Source of the DNA: a virus
Length of the DNA stretch: 64,000 nucleotides
Virus record (IMG/VR): IMGVR_UViG_3300047548_001261
Coordinates: 17,896-81,895 of that record
Strand: one strand, 5' to 3'
The notes beneath the pieces are model-generated. The model ran no database searches and was not told the origin of the DNA. It worked only from the letters and a program-made list of their open reading frames with translations. This document shows positions 34,201 through 41,037 of the stretch, piece by piece (position 1 is the first letter of the stretch; each line of letters begins with the position of its first letter). A program made the position numbers and the translations under genes.

Positions 34201-35162
34201 TCCAGATTCCCTTGTGTAACCAAAGTCGCCCGGTAGCAAAAACCCTCGTACTTGCCAACTAAATCCAGGCATCCCGCCTCAGACAAAACCGATGTAAGCC
34301 TCTCTATTGTCGGCGCCCGCTTTACCCACTCCAAGGGGTTTTTCGGTGTCACACAGATTTCCGGCGCCAGTTTGGCGACCTTGTACATCAGGTTCCAGGT
34401 TGAGTACTCGTCGACACATTTGATGAATGGCTTGATTGCGTTATGTTTTACGGCTTCTTTCAGCGCTTTCAGATCGCTGTTGGCGATCATGCCGTCGATC
34501 TGTTCCATTCCGTCAAGGCCAAACGCATCGACCATCTTGGTCCAAGCAGATTCTCCGAGGCCTTTAACACCAATATAACCATCAGACGTGTCGCCGACAA
34601 TGGACTTGAACAGCGTAATCAGATTTGGCGGCACACCCTTCATGCTTGTCGTCAGGGCATTTTGATACATAACAAACGTATCAGGTAGCCCAGCCAACGC
34701 GAGGATGTCCTGGTCTTTCGTGTAAATAACTTTGTTGCCCTTAAGCCCTTTGGCAAGATAAGCGATGATGTCGTCGGCTTCCTGGTTTGGTAACCGAACC
34801 AGAAACGCACCTTGTGCAACCAAGAATTTTTTAACAAGCTCAAGACACTTGGCAAGTTGTTCACGCTCAATAGGGTCCTCGGTAGCTTTCTTTTTCTCAC
34901 GCCCGGACTTGTACTCGGGCAATAACGATTTGCGGTACACATTGCCGTCGTCTAGGCAGGCAATGATGTTCATTGGGGCATCAACCACCTTCAAGACTTC
35001 GTCGTAGTACATCTTCAAGAAAGTAGTGAAGCCGAAAGTGGCGGTATTAATTTTGGGTTTAACATCGCCCTGGATGGGTTCTGGGGTCATGCTTGCATGA
35101 AATGTGTGGGAGACCACGCCTTTCAGGTCGAGGATCGCCCATTTAAAATCTGGGTCTTTCAT
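31257..35162 (-). CDS. polA: DNA polymerase I with 5'-3' and 3'-5' exonuclease domains
   Basis: 1301 residues, against about 930 in E. coli Pol I. Residues 1-260: FEN-type 5' exonuclease (AILDLKGVV, PEYKSGREK, QEADDIIAYLAK, YTKDQDILALAG, VGDTSDGYIGVKGLG). Residues about 335-470: DnaQ-like 3'-5' exonuclease (PWDYES with Asp and Glu, AQNVNFE, FDTKLFAHHIDE). The extra length lies between about 480 and 960. The polymerase domain has motif A DFASQELR near 1021, motif B KTANFGVANTIGA near 1115 and motif C IYDELLFHV near 1235. Motif B lacks the usual Tyr at the YG position, and motif C has Tyr-Asp-Glu instead of His-Asp-Glu. It is the replicative polymerase of this phage. Confidence 0.93.
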   Translation of the reverse strand: MKDPDFKWAILDLKGVVSHTFHASMTPEPIQGDVKPKINTATFGFTTFLKMYYDEVLKVVDAPMNIIACLDDGNVYRKSLLPEYKSGREKKKATEDPIEREQLAKCLELVKKFLVAQGAFLVRLPNQEADDIIAYLAKGLKGNKVIYTKDQDILALAGLPDTFVMYQNALTTSMKGVPPNLITLFKSIVGDTSDGYIGVKGLGESAWTKMVDAFGLDGMEQIDGMIANSDLKALKEAVKHNAIKPFIKCVDEYSTWNLMYKVAKLAPEICVTPKNPLEWVKRAPTIERLTSVLSEAGCLDLVGKYEGFCYRATLVTQGNLETSLAEIAKLLPETPIVPWDYESTDKVKNPNYVAACNGRDFVSMLDSSVTGCSFAFGANLNHVFYFSVDHKGTDNVSQDEVLSMILDIERRDKPMCAQNVNFEATITRNVFGHELKSWFDTKLFAHHIDENTENGLKALSKSYLNYSQASYTDTLAGAEQENLLGLLRAGKSIEFTILVSEDEKKLAWVEEFREDLEEKFHNYYDGIIGGEDWIAFINEEYGKFGTKLSFPMGEFTPIQLWVNDFLRPLKLKGTLPRQLESILPPLFAGGDVSKPLKTLSKQESYSAVNSVLKTLYARLNPSQEAAIADASVSVMADITGEQVLNYGCDDSLVTGHLFQYFAILSQLEETYDFVSQYECAATAPLMYAHIDGVKIDRVEMEKQKAKDEETTKAKMAAVRATLNEHCTEPRLDAVEALLDDQRDYIAFKAKNEHVKKMSDTSSEAVQSAVKSALSKFKSNFLQLSFYQEPKDVKHFKPFIPTPKMFNDVAALLGLGPIATLSKVNISNWVEDNPSELAKILAPVPAAEMKARAGDTYQALEDFCNGVIEANTPSVMEGTELNFGSPQQMQALLYLLLELPIRVRTEPDKKSLRYKNGFEGSPSTDESAMQFAIANDCEEHPWKAQVLKDLLDYRDANTRLSNYWKPYPLWMDDNDKIHPGFNSCGTITRRPTGSNPNTLQVSKGDVRKVYIPDDEDHVICSVDFASQELRILANECKDPVLMSAYPADGDPLDLHALTGTGLTVLFCQRLGMEIAELTLDGPKRAEYNWFKAHQDDDTPLGKFIKTCRAYGKTANFGVANTIGAQKTSMQLMINLEDAELILKAMDETYPGIQKWKNALYKQARIDGYVKTAFGSRRHCGRKLSQGSRSEISRMERQLSNFMMQGTAADLLKVVFATMHKRGTLKKHGARLIAAIYDELLFHVPKKSLHAFLQDICDDMEQDIPGAAIPMVADCSFGPSWGKQYEVGNRPSLETVNAALEKF

Positions 35163-35195
35163 AATTTTCCTTTTATACCTACTTAGTTAGATTAA

Positions 35196-35226
35196 AAATT
35201 TGGGGCGAGAGTGTCGCCCCAAATTT
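35196..35226 (-). terminator. Rho-independent terminator after thyX
   Basis: 13-bp perfect arms (AAATTTGGGGCGA and complement) with a 5-nt loop, followed on the - strand by TTTAATC after the stem. It lies directly after the ThyX stop and ahead of the polymerase gene, so it would separate the two transcripts or attenuate read-through. Confidence 0.85.
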
Positions 35227-35228
35227 AT

Positions 35229-36086
35229 TTATGGGAGGAGGAAAAGCTTTTTGAAAAAGTCGGTGAATTTGTCGACAATATTTTCCAAGTGACAAAGAGG
35301 TTCTTTGTAAACCGCAGTACCTGTTGTCAACGCGGCAAAGGAGTATGGGAATAATCCCTCAACAATGTCTGCTAACTCACTGGCAAAGTATTGAGCCTCT
35401 TTTTGTGCATGACCATTAGACCGAAGGCTCAGAACCCTTGTCCAAGCAGACAACGAACCCGTCCAAACCCAAGAAACCATCATACCTTGTGAAAGCCCGA
35501 ATCTGGCCAACTCCGGAGCGGTACCTGCTGATATCAGGGCTTTGTACCGGCTTGAGCTAATTTCGTAAGTCTCCTCCAAATACCGGAGCAACGCTTGGTT
35601 CTGGTCGAAAGACTCGTCAGATGACCCTTGTTTAGCGTGGGCCGGTCGACCTCTTAAGCTATCTGGCAGGAAGCAGATAGGGTCGTCGTCAACGTACCGA
35701 CGACTTTCTTCAGACCAACCAGGATACCCGCAATCCCCGCCGCTTAGCCCAACGTGAGACCGCCAAAGCTGTCTGGCAATGCTCAAGGGGGCTTCTACCC
35801 GTATAGACAACTGTGGATGAGTGAAAGGGGCAAAGTGAGTTGGTGTGGTTTTGATTTTCCACAAGAGTTCTTGCACTTCTTCAATGGATTCGGCCCACCA
35901 AACCTCGATTGCTAACTCGTACCACTCTTTCTGGGTAAAGCCCCTGGCCAGAAAATTTAACAAGCTGACGTCAGCTTCTGTAATCGGGCCTTTACTTTCT
36001 TTGCCAAATGACGCTCTGGCTGCGTTTACTACTTGCAGGTCTGACCCCATGTGATCGAGGTAGGTGACTTTTATTTGGTTGTTCAT
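35229..36086 (-). CDS. thyX: Flavin-dependent thymidylate synthase ThyX
   Basis: The 285-residue protein has the ThyX layout: FTHPQLSIRVEAPLSIARQLWRSHVG, then SEESRRYVDD, and C-terminal LRSNGHAQKEAQYFASEL. The enzyme makes dTMP from dUMP with FAD and methylenetetrahydrofolate, using the dUMP produced by the dUTPase in this block. The signature RHR(X7)S appears as RSH followed by a longer loop (GLSGGDCGYPGW), so the canonical His-Arg pair is altered. Length is slightly above the 220-260 common in the family. Start at ATG 36086 after AGGGGA. Confidence 0.88.
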   Translation of the reverse strand: MNNQIKVTYLDHMGSDLQVVNAARASFGKESKGPITEADVSLLNFLARGFTQKEWYELAIEVWWAESIEEVQELLWKIKTTPTHFAPFTHPQLSIRVEAPLSIARQLWRSHVGLSGGDCGYPGWSEESRRYVDDDPICFLPDSLRGRPAHAKQGSSDESFDQNQALLRYLEETYEISSSRYKALISAGTAPELARFGLSQGMMVSWVWTGSLSAWTRVLSLRSNGHAQKEAQYFASELADIVEGLFPYSFAALTTGTAVYKEPLCHLENIVDKFTDFFKKLFLLP

Positions 36087-36090
36087 TTGA

Positions 36091-36103
36091 TCCCCTAGTG
36101 GAC
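36091..36103 (-). promoter_or_regulatory. Repeated leader element TCCACTAGGGGA containing the Shine-Dalgarno site of thyX
   Basis: On the coding strand this reads GTCCACTAGGGGA, with AGGGGA 4 nt before ATG 36086. The same 12-mer, nearly palindromic, precedes several other genes (46511, 50778, 51727, 54384, 56808, 58004, 60335). Confidence 0.6.
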
Positions 36104-36106
36104 ATT

Positions 36107-36126
36107 GGCCTGGGTTTCCCCAGGCC
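36107..36126. other. GC-rich hairpin between ThyX and the 228-aa gene
   Basis: GGCCTGGG and CCCAGGCC pair around a 4-nt loop, 8 bp past the stop of the 228-aa gene. No T-run follows on either strand, so it may stabilise the mRNA end rather than terminate. Confidence 0.5.
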
Positions 36127-36134
36127 GGTTGAAC

Positions 36135-36821
36135 TTACTTAACGGATGCCATATCCAGCGCGAACTCGAATGGGCAGAAAGCTTTTCTGCCTGCTCCGCG
36201 CTCAGCGCCGACAGAGACATCGGTGACAACTGTACGGGGGTCGATCCGCTTCATTGCCAGCTTGATTAAGTAACCAGAGAAAGCCCCACGAGAAGATGGG
36301 GAAACCTGGATTTGGCAGACGTCACCTTTGTGTGGTCCGTCCAATACTTCAGCGACAACGATATAATACTCACTGCGATCCCAGGGAATGTCGCGGGCCT
36401 TCCAGTCTTCGATATACTCGGAAATAAGCTTGCCCTCTTCGTCGTGAAGGGCGTCGCGGGAATAAACCAGTTCTGGCTCTTTATCCCGCCCCAGGTCGCC
36501 TTTAAACAGCCATTGAGAGTAGTGGGACAGGTAAACCATTTTAAACTTGTCACCGAAGCCTTTATTGGCCGCCGTAGAGAAGATTTCGTTGTTGAGCGTG
36601 ATCATCGGGAAGCTAGTCCAATCGATCTGGACATCATTGATGCCTAGCTCTTTCAGGAAGGCCGTAGGGTCGCCGGGTTTGACGGTTGCTTGTGCAGACA
36701 TAGCGACTTCGGTTTTGTCTTGTGCAGACATAGCGACTTCGGTTTTGGCTTGCGTCTCTTCCTCTGCCACCAAATCCATAACGCCAGTTTCTACTTGTGA
36801 ACCATTTGTATTTAAAGCCAT
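36135..36821 (-). CDS. Phage protein of unknown family, possible single-stranded DNA-binding protein, 228 aa
   Basis: Starts at ATG 36821 after GAGGTAA. Residues 20-45 hold a duplicated KTEVAMSAQ segment from a 30-bp DNA repeat. The rest is a beta-rich body (FKMVYLSHYSQWLFKGD, YIVVAEVLDGPHKGDVCQIQV) that looks like an OB-fold core. Its place between ThyX and HU-like genes, with separate leaders and hairpins on both sides, suits an abundant DNA-binding protein. No family match can be claimed; the acidic C-terminal tail typical of SSB is not present. Confidence 0.5.
   Translation of the reverse strand: MALNTNGSQVETGVMDLVAEEETQAKTEVAMSAQDKTEVAMSAQATVKPGDPTAFLKELGINDVQIDWTSFPMITLNNEIFSTAANKGFGDKFKMVYLSHYSQWLFKGDLGRDKEPELVYSRDALHDEEGKLISEYIEDWKARDIPWDRSEYYIVVAEVLDGPHKGDVCQIQVSPSSRGAFSGYLIKLAMKRIDPRTVVTDVSVGAERGAGRKAFCPFEFALDMASVK
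36691..36750. repeat. Two 30-bp tandem repeats in frame
   Basis: TGTGCAGACATAGCGACTTC plus the next ten bases occurs twice in succession with one or two differences, adding ten residues to the 228-aa protein without shifting its frame. Confidence 0.85.
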
Positions 36822-36833
36822 GATATTTACCTC

Positions 36834-36855
36834 GATTGTGATTGTGATTGTGATT
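36834..36855. repeat. GATTGT microsatellite in the leader of the 228-aa gene
   Basis: Three perfect GATTGT copies and a partial fourth lie just upstream of the Shine-Dalgarno site at the start of the 228-aa gene. Confidence 0.7.
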
Positions 36856-36870
36856 TTTGGAACTTACGTT

Positions 36871-36908
36871 TCAATCCGCTCCCGGCGGTTGGGACGGGAG
36901 CGGATTGA
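36871..36908 (-). terminator. Terminator-like hairpin after the HU gene
   Basis: Perfect 14-bp arms (TCAATCCGCTCCCG and complement) around a 10-nt loop, one base past the HU stop codon. There is no T-run after the stem, so it could be an attenuator or an mRNA-stabilising structure. Confidence 0.6.
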
Positions 36909-36909
36909 A

Positions 36910-37188
36910 CTACAGCAAGGCACCCTTAAACGCCTTGCCCGCTGTAATCTTTGGCACCCGTTTGGCCGGGCTGTGGTAGGGCTTCCCGTTTAGCGGGTTG
37001 TTCCCACTTCTTTCTGGTTTTGTTACCGAGTCGAACTTGGCGAAACCTGGGATGAGGACTTCGCCGCCATTTTTAACTTCCTCCTGGATTGCATCGATAA
37101 ACAACCCCAGCGCGTTACCAAGGGCCCTACTTGTCAGTGGCGATTTCTCAGCCACCTTTGCTATCAACTCTGTTCTATTCATTTTCAC
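36910..37188 (-). CDS. HU/IHF-type DNA-bending protein
   Basis: 92 residues with the full family pattern: MNRTELIAKVAEKSPLTSRA, an alpha segment, then VLIPGFAKFDS, followed by the arm region GNNPLNGKPYHSPAKRVPKITAGKAFKGAL with the conserved NP. It would bind and bend DNA as a dimer, packaging or organising phage DNA or helping initiation. It overlaps the upstream ribbon-helix-helix gene by 14 bp, so both are made from one promoter. Confidence 0.92.
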   Translation of the reverse strand: MKMNRTELIAKVAEKSPLTSRALGNALGLFIDAIQEEVKNGGEVLIPGFAKFDSVTKPERSGNNPLNGKPYHSPAKRVPKITAGKAFKGALL

Positions 37189-37369
37189 CTACCTTAGTTA
37201 CGGCGGACCACCCGCCTTGTTTATACCGTTGCACTTGTGTAACGACCATTGCTGCAAAGATTTCGCTGATCGAGCGTTGTTCTGCCCCAGCGATCTCTTT
37301 AACTTCTTCATATACAAGCGGGTCACATCGAAACCCCGCCTGAATCTTGCTTACTTTATCCTCGGCCAT
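37175..37369 (-). CDS. Ribbon-helix-helix (CopG/Arc-like) regulator
   Basis: 64 residues: a short beta strand (KIQAGFRCD) followed by two helices (PLVYEEVKEIAGAEQRSIS and EIFAAMVVTQVQRYKQ) match the RHH fold, which binds DNA as a dimer through the paired strands. It is the first gene after promoter 37403-37432, which carries a 17-bp palindrome. The same palindrome stands before two other operons, so this protein is the best candidate for the factor that binds it. That link is inference. Confidence 0.7.
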   Translation of the reverse strand: MAEDKVSKIQAGFRCDPLVYEEVKEIAGAEQRSISEIFAAMVVTQVQRYKQGGWSAVTKVGENE

Positions 37370-37396
37370 GACGCCCTCTTAATTGTTAATTTATTA

Positions 37397-37432
37397 TGAT
37401 GTATTATACATCGCTTTATGGTGCTGGGTCAA
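37397..37432 (-). promoter_or_regulatory. Promoter with palindromic operator, copy 2
   Basis: On the - strand TTGACC (37427-37432) and TATAAT (37403-37408) are 18 bp apart. The -10 box lies in the centre of TGATGTA TTA TACATCG (37397-37413), which matches the operator at 25897 with one change. A protein bound there would block RNA polymerase. It drives the RHH and HU genes. Confidence 0.75.
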
Positions 37433-37650
37433 CTCGTTGGCACAAACTCCTTAGTAGTTAAAGTTTTCAAATACGCCACATCTTTTCGAGGCAAAGTTGA
37501 CGAGGAAAGATCAAGCATTTCCTGCGGGGACAGGCACTGCCCACTGTAGTAAGGGATTTTGGTTTCCAGTTTGGCGCACCAACATTTACGGTCAACGGTG
37601 CATCGTACCGTAGGCTTCAGTTTGTTTAAAAGGATTTGCCGGTCTTCCAT
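37429..37650 (-). CDS. Small cysteine-rich (CWC-type) protein, 73 aa
   Basis: Start taken at ATG 37650, overlapping the previous TGA. The product contains CTVDRKCWCAKLE...QCL, the spacing of the cysteine-rich CWC family, which may bind a metal. It is the last gene before the RHH promoter. Function is unknown. Confidence 0.6.
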   Translation of the reverse strand: MEDRQILLNKLKPTVRCTVDRKCWCAKLETKIPYYSGQCLSPQEMLDLSSSTLPRKDVAYLKTLTTKEFVPTS

Positions 37651-37883
37651 CAAACCTCCCAAGGCAAACCTTTATTTGCCCGGACAGCTTGCACAGTATC
37701 TTGCAAAATGGTTTCAATACTCAAAGGCCATTTACCTGCCATTTTCTGCGCAGCCTTTATCACGTCGTCAGGCTTCAAGTCGTCTCTGGCTTCGCAAACC
37801 TGCACAGCCAGTTCTTGAAATCTCTTTGCCAAATCATTAACCCTATGGTCAATCGTCTTGCGTTGAAACAATTTCAGGTACAT
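37650..37883 (-). CDS. Hypothetical helical protein, 77 aa
   Basis: Almost entirely helical and charged (RVNDLAKRFQELAVQVCEARDD). It overlaps the SF2 helicase gene by 35 bp and the CWC gene by one base, so it is part of the same coupled run. No family is recognised. Confidence 0.55.
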   Translation of the reverse strand: MYLKLFQRKTIDHRVNDLAKRFQELAVQVCEARDDLKPDDVIKAAQKMAGKWPLSIETILQDTVQAVRANKGLPWEV

Positions 37884-39291
37884 TGGAAAATATCTCCGTA
37901 GTTAAGTTATCCACAAAGGACGAGTTGTCCTTCATTATTTGTTTCAATTCTTTTGCTCTTGCCATAGCTTTCCCAAATAGGCGGGTACTTGATGTAAACG
38001 CAAAGCGGAATACCCATGCCACTACAGGGTGCTTCTGCCCTTGCCTTTGTACACGCCCTAAAGCTTGCTCAAAATCCCCTGGTGAGCCTGTGGGCTCGTA
38101 GAAAATCATGTGGTGACAATTTTCCTGTAGATTAAAGCCCGCCCCGCCCGACCTGTAGTTCATGATCGCCATTGTGCAAGTATCGTCGTTCAAGAACTTG
38201 TCTACGTTAGCCGGCACGTTGCTGCCTCCGTAAACTAAGGCAGGATTTCTGCCTTTGAATATTTGTGCAAGACTCTCTACGGTCTTCCGGTAATGGCAGA
38301 AAATAACCACCTTACCTTCAATAGACCCGACGATCTGCTTCAGGTTATCTAAGGGTTCATTATCGATTTTTTCAAGAGTAAATGCCCCGATGTTGGTCAC
38401 CAATTGCAGAGCCATCTGTCGCAAGGATTGCTGATTCCTTGCGACAATCAATTCCTCCCCGTATTCCAACATCCTTTCTAACAAAAGTTGCTGATACAGG
38501 TTCTGGTGGGCGTCATCCAGCAAGACATGGTGATCGATTATCGTGGGCGCTTCCAAGGATAATACATCTTCTTGCCGTCGGCGTACCGCTCTGTAATTCA
38601 GATTCTCACTTAGCAAATCAAGTTGTTTATACCCGGCAATCTGATCCTTCATGAACGGAATGTAGTCAACATGAATCCGGTCGAATTGCGCAAGGTCAAC
38701 GTAGGCTTCTCGCTTTTTCAATCGGATGTGCCCATAAGCCGACCTCAGCTCTGTGGGGCAAGGCGTGGCTGTCATAGATAGTAAGTCCATGTCCTGCATG
38801 TAGACCGCCCTATACATCTCTTGGAAAGCTTGGGAGCTAGCATTTGCCATCATGTGGGACTCGTCGGCGACGATCGATTTGTAGCGCCCGTGTTTCCTTA
38901 TTTCCGCGCCGTGCTTCACAAATAGTTGGTAGGACATCATTAACACGTCTGCCCAAACTCCCCCTAACATCAACGCCTTACGCTTGGCAGGGTCTTTATC
39001 AAGTCTTGCACAAGTAAACTCGTGCCCAACAATTTGCTGCTCAAAATTCATCATATACTGAGTCAGCAAAGGAGGGGGCATGACGACTATAACCTTCTTG
39101 CCGGAGTAGAGTTTATCCATGATCCAAAGATAAGAGATTAGGGATTTACCTGTTCCAACATCCGAGAAATTATTCGACCGGCGCCAGTCCAGGTGCTTCT
39201 GTAAATCCTCCCGTTGATAGGGTTTGGGTGTTAGGGTAACTTCCACCTCGTCGGGAATTTTAGGGTTAGATAGGATTTGATTAAGTCTCAT
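37849..39291 (-). CDS. SNF2-like SF2 helicase/translocase
   Basis: 480 residues with ordered SF2 motifs: FSDVGTGKSLISYLW (Walker A, 42-56), VVMPPPLL (Ia), YKSIVADESHMM (motif II, Asp143-Glu144), LLSMTATPCP (motif III), and C-terminal KVVIFCHYRKTVESL (IV), MNYRSGGAGFNLQ (V) and EQALGRVQRQGQKHPV (VI with Arg finger). This is the compact form common in phage genomes, without extra domains. It probably moves along duplex DNA, as UvsW-like enzymes do in fork reversal and recombination. Coupled by ATGA to the methylase gene upstream. Confidence 0.9.
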   Translation of the reverse strand: MRLNQILSNPKIPDEVEVTLTPKPYQREDLQKHLDWRRSNNFSDVGTGKSLISYLWIMDKLYSGKKVIVVMPPPLLTQYMMNFEQQIVGHEFTCARLDKDPAKRKALMLGGVWADVLMMSYQLFVKHGAEIRKHGRYKSIVADESHMMANASSQAFQEMYRAVYMQDMDLLSMTATPCPTELRSAYGHIRLKKREAYVDLAQFDRIHVDYIPFMKDQIAGYKQLDLLSENLNYRAVRRRQEDVLSLEAPTIIDHHVLLDDAHQNLYQQLLLERMLEYGEELIVARNQQSLRQMALQLVTNIGAFTLEKIDNEPLDNLKQIVGSIEGKVVIFCHYRKTVESLAQIFKGRNPALVYGGSNVPANVDKFLNDDTCTMAIMNYRSGGAGFNLQENCHHMIFYEPTGSPGDFEQALGRVQRQGQKHPVVAWVFRFAFTSSTRLFGKAMARAKELKQIMKDNSSFVDNLTTEIFSNVPEIVSTQDD

Positions 39292-40487
39292 ACATTCATA
39301 AATGCTTTAATAAATTGCGCGGCCACTTGTGGGACTATGGCGTTGCCGTAACCCTTCAATCTCATAACCCGCGCTTCTTGCGTGTTTTCACAGTCAATTT
39401 CAAGTGCTTCTGTGTTTCTATCGTTGCTTGGCACCACTCGACGGGGAACCCCATCAACCAGCGGCTTAACGCCGGGTTTAATTGGCCTCCATTTGTCATC
39501 CCTGCAATAGAGCCATTCTGGATTAGTCCATTCTGTATTAATCCATTCGGATACAAGTGCGGGTGTACCTGCTCCCTTAAGTTCGCTGGAGATGTTCGCC
39601 CTGGCCTCTCTGCTGTAAATTGCCGACGCATCGCTTCCTGACCCCTCGCTGGGAGGTCGTCCATTGTGTTCGGTGTTGCCCATCCTGCTAATGTCGCCTG
39701 TTGGCTCAATGGAATCCCGGTATCCTGTGACCTCGGTAAACTCCCGCCCCTGCTGTGATCCTGCGCCATTGGGGTACACCGCCCCACTACATGAGCCACC
39801 CCCTCTAAATTGATCCCGTGATTCCCTGCCATTACTTGTGGCGAGTTGTGATTCGCCCCTCCCGTACCCGTTTTCGGTGTTGGATACCCTGCCAACTGTG
39901 CCGCTACATCCAACGTATCCCTTGACAGCTTCCCGTTCCGTATCCTGCCACCCTGATAGCCGCCCCTGTGATCCCTTGTTGTTGCTGTCGGCCACCCAGT
40001 AAAGCCTTTGTCTGATATGGGGTGCGCCCGCGCCTGCTGCTGTAAGTACAATCGACCCGACGGCGTAGTTTTCCCGCTCCATTTCAAAGCATAAATCATC
40101 GAGCCAGCCGTGTTTGATGGCGGCAGGAACTTGTTCTCCAAAAATTGTTCTGAAATTGCATTGCTTAACAAGTTCGATAAAGTGCGGCAAGAGGTGTCGT
40201 TCATCGTCTTTTCCTTTCCCTGCTCCGGCAACACTAAAAGGTTGGCAGGGGAGGCTTGCGGTGCAGACTGGCTTATCGTCTGCCCAGCCCGCAAGTCTAA
40301 GGGCATAAGACCATCCGCCAATGCCGGCAAAGAAGTGGTGCTGGGTGTACCTTCTGATGTCACTTGCCTCAACTTCTGTAATACTTCGCTCATCTACATC
40401 CCCGTCGGCAATCAAGCCGTTTTTAATTAATTGCCTAAGCCACGCTGCGGCTTTAGGGTCGTATTCATTGTAATAAGCGCTCATCAA
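39288..40487 (-). CDS. C5 cytosine DNA methyltransferase
   Basis: 399 residues. Motif I is FFAGIGGWSYALRLAGW (52-68); the catalytic loop is SLPCQPFSVAG (78-88, Cys81); FGEQV replaces the usual ENV motif; GAPHIRQRLYWVADS is motif VIII; GYGNAIVPQVAAQFI is the C-terminal motif X. The region between is unusually rich in Gly, Asn, Ser and Arg and poor in hydrophobics because the same DNA also encodes a second long frame (39362-40393). The enzyme would methylate cytosines in phage DNA; no partner nuclease is present. Confidence 0.9.
   Translation of the reverse strand: MMSAYYNEYDPKAAAWLRQLIKNGLIADGDVDERSITEVEASDIRRYTQHHFFAGIGGWSYALRLAGWADDKPVCTASLPCQPFSVAGAGKGKDDERHLLPHFIELVKQCNFRTIFGEQVPAAIKHGWLDDLCFEMERENYAVGSIVLTAAGAGAPHIRQRLYWVADSNNKGSQGRLSGWQDTEREAVKGYVGCSGTVGRVSNTENGYGRGESQLATSNGRESRDQFRGGGSCSGAVYPNGAGSQQGREFTEVTGYRDSIEPTGDISRMGNTEHNGRPPSEGSGSDASAIYSREARANISSELKGAGTPALVSEWINTEWTNPEWLYCRDDKWRPIKPGVKPLVDGVPRRVVPSNDRNTEALEIDCENTQEARVMRLKGYGNAIVPQVAAQFIKAFMNV
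39362..40393 (-). CDS. Second long reading frame inside the cytosine methylase gene, 343 aa
   Basis: This frame is open for 343 codons on the same strand, shifted relative to the methylase. It begins MSEVLQKLRQVTSEGTPS and contains repeated GWPTATTRDHRGGY / GYPTPKTGTGG / GWATPNTMDDL segments and a C-terminal NPALSRWLMGFPVEWC. I recall proteins of this type at phage methylase loci, usually labelled hypothetical, so conservation of both frames is plausible. A GGGG lies about 6 nt before its ATG. Its function is unknown. The alternative is a long chance ORF favoured by the composition of the methylase frame. Confidence 0.55.
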   Translation of the reverse strand: MSEVLQKLRQVTSEGTPSTTSLPALADGLMPLDLRAGQTISQSAPQASPANLLVLPEQGKEKTMNDTSCRTLSNLLSNAISEQFLENKFLPPSNTAGSMIYALKWSGKTTPSGRLYLQQQARAHPISDKGFTGWPTATTRDHRGGYQGGRIRNGKLSRDTLDVAAQLAGYPTPKTGTGGANHNSPQVMAGNHGINLEGVAHVVGRCTPMAQDHSRGGSLPRSQDTGIPLSQQATLAGWATPNTMDDLPARGQEAMRRQFTAERPGRTSPANLREQVHPHLYPNGLIQNGLIQNGSIAGMTNGGQLNPALSRWLMGFPVEWCQATIETQKHLKLTVKTRKKRGL

Positions 40488-40807
40488 TGCAAAACCCCTT
40501 TCTCCGGCCCTTCCATAACTGCCAACCTCGTCTGCACATACTTTAAAAATGCCTTCAATATAGGCTCACTCGGCTGGTCGTCAGCTTGTAAGGTTACCGC
40601 AGAACATTTCGGGCACGGGCAAGTTGGTACTAATCTGAACAATTGTGGCTTACCTTCTTCTAGCATACTGAAGGAAAACGCCGGCTGACCGCCAGCTAAA
40701 CTATCGGCGATCTGTAACAGAAGGGTGATGTCGGCGACGTCTACCGGCTCTTGAAGCACGCTGGAGAAATGACCTGCTAAAAATTGTTTTTCTATTTTTG
40801 GGTTCAT
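40484..40807 (-). CDS. Hypothetical protein with a CPCPKC site, 107 aa
   Basis: Linked by 4-bp overlaps to both neighbours. The middle has LVPTCPCPKCSAVTLQ, a possible metal-binding knuckle, preceded by a helical region. It may be a zinc-binding accessory factor of the methylase or primase; that is position only. Confidence 0.55.
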   Translation of the reverse strand: MNPKIEKQFLAGHFSSVLQEPVDVADITLLLQIADSLAGGQPAFSFSMLEEGKPQLFRLVPTCPCPKCSAVTLQADDQPSEPILKAFLKYVQTRLAVMEGPEKGVLH

Positions 40808-41037
40808 AGTGTGGCCTTTAGGTATTTTTCAAGTTCTTCCAGAGCTTGCTCCGGGGATTCGAACCCGTTTTTATGTTTGGTAAACGTGGCAACATGGAAG
40901 TTAAAAATTCCCTTCTCCCCGGGCACGGCTATGTACCACACCCAACACTCTTTGTTATTCATCGCACGCTCGATGTAAAAATAAGCGCCAGGTTTTATGT
41001 CTTGATCAACTCTGTATTTTATAGGTATTAATTTCAT
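40804..41037 (-). CDS. Hypothetical 77-aa protein
   Basis: Beta-rich N-terminal half (YFYIERAMNNKECWVWYIAVPG) and a C-terminal helix (PEQALEELEKYLKATL). ATGA overlaps on both sides place it in the primase operon. No family is recognised. Confidence 0.55.
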   Translation of the reverse strand: MKLIPIKYRVDQDIKPGAYFYIERAMNNKECWVWYIAVPGEKGIFNFHVATFTKHKNGFESPEQALEELEKYLKATL

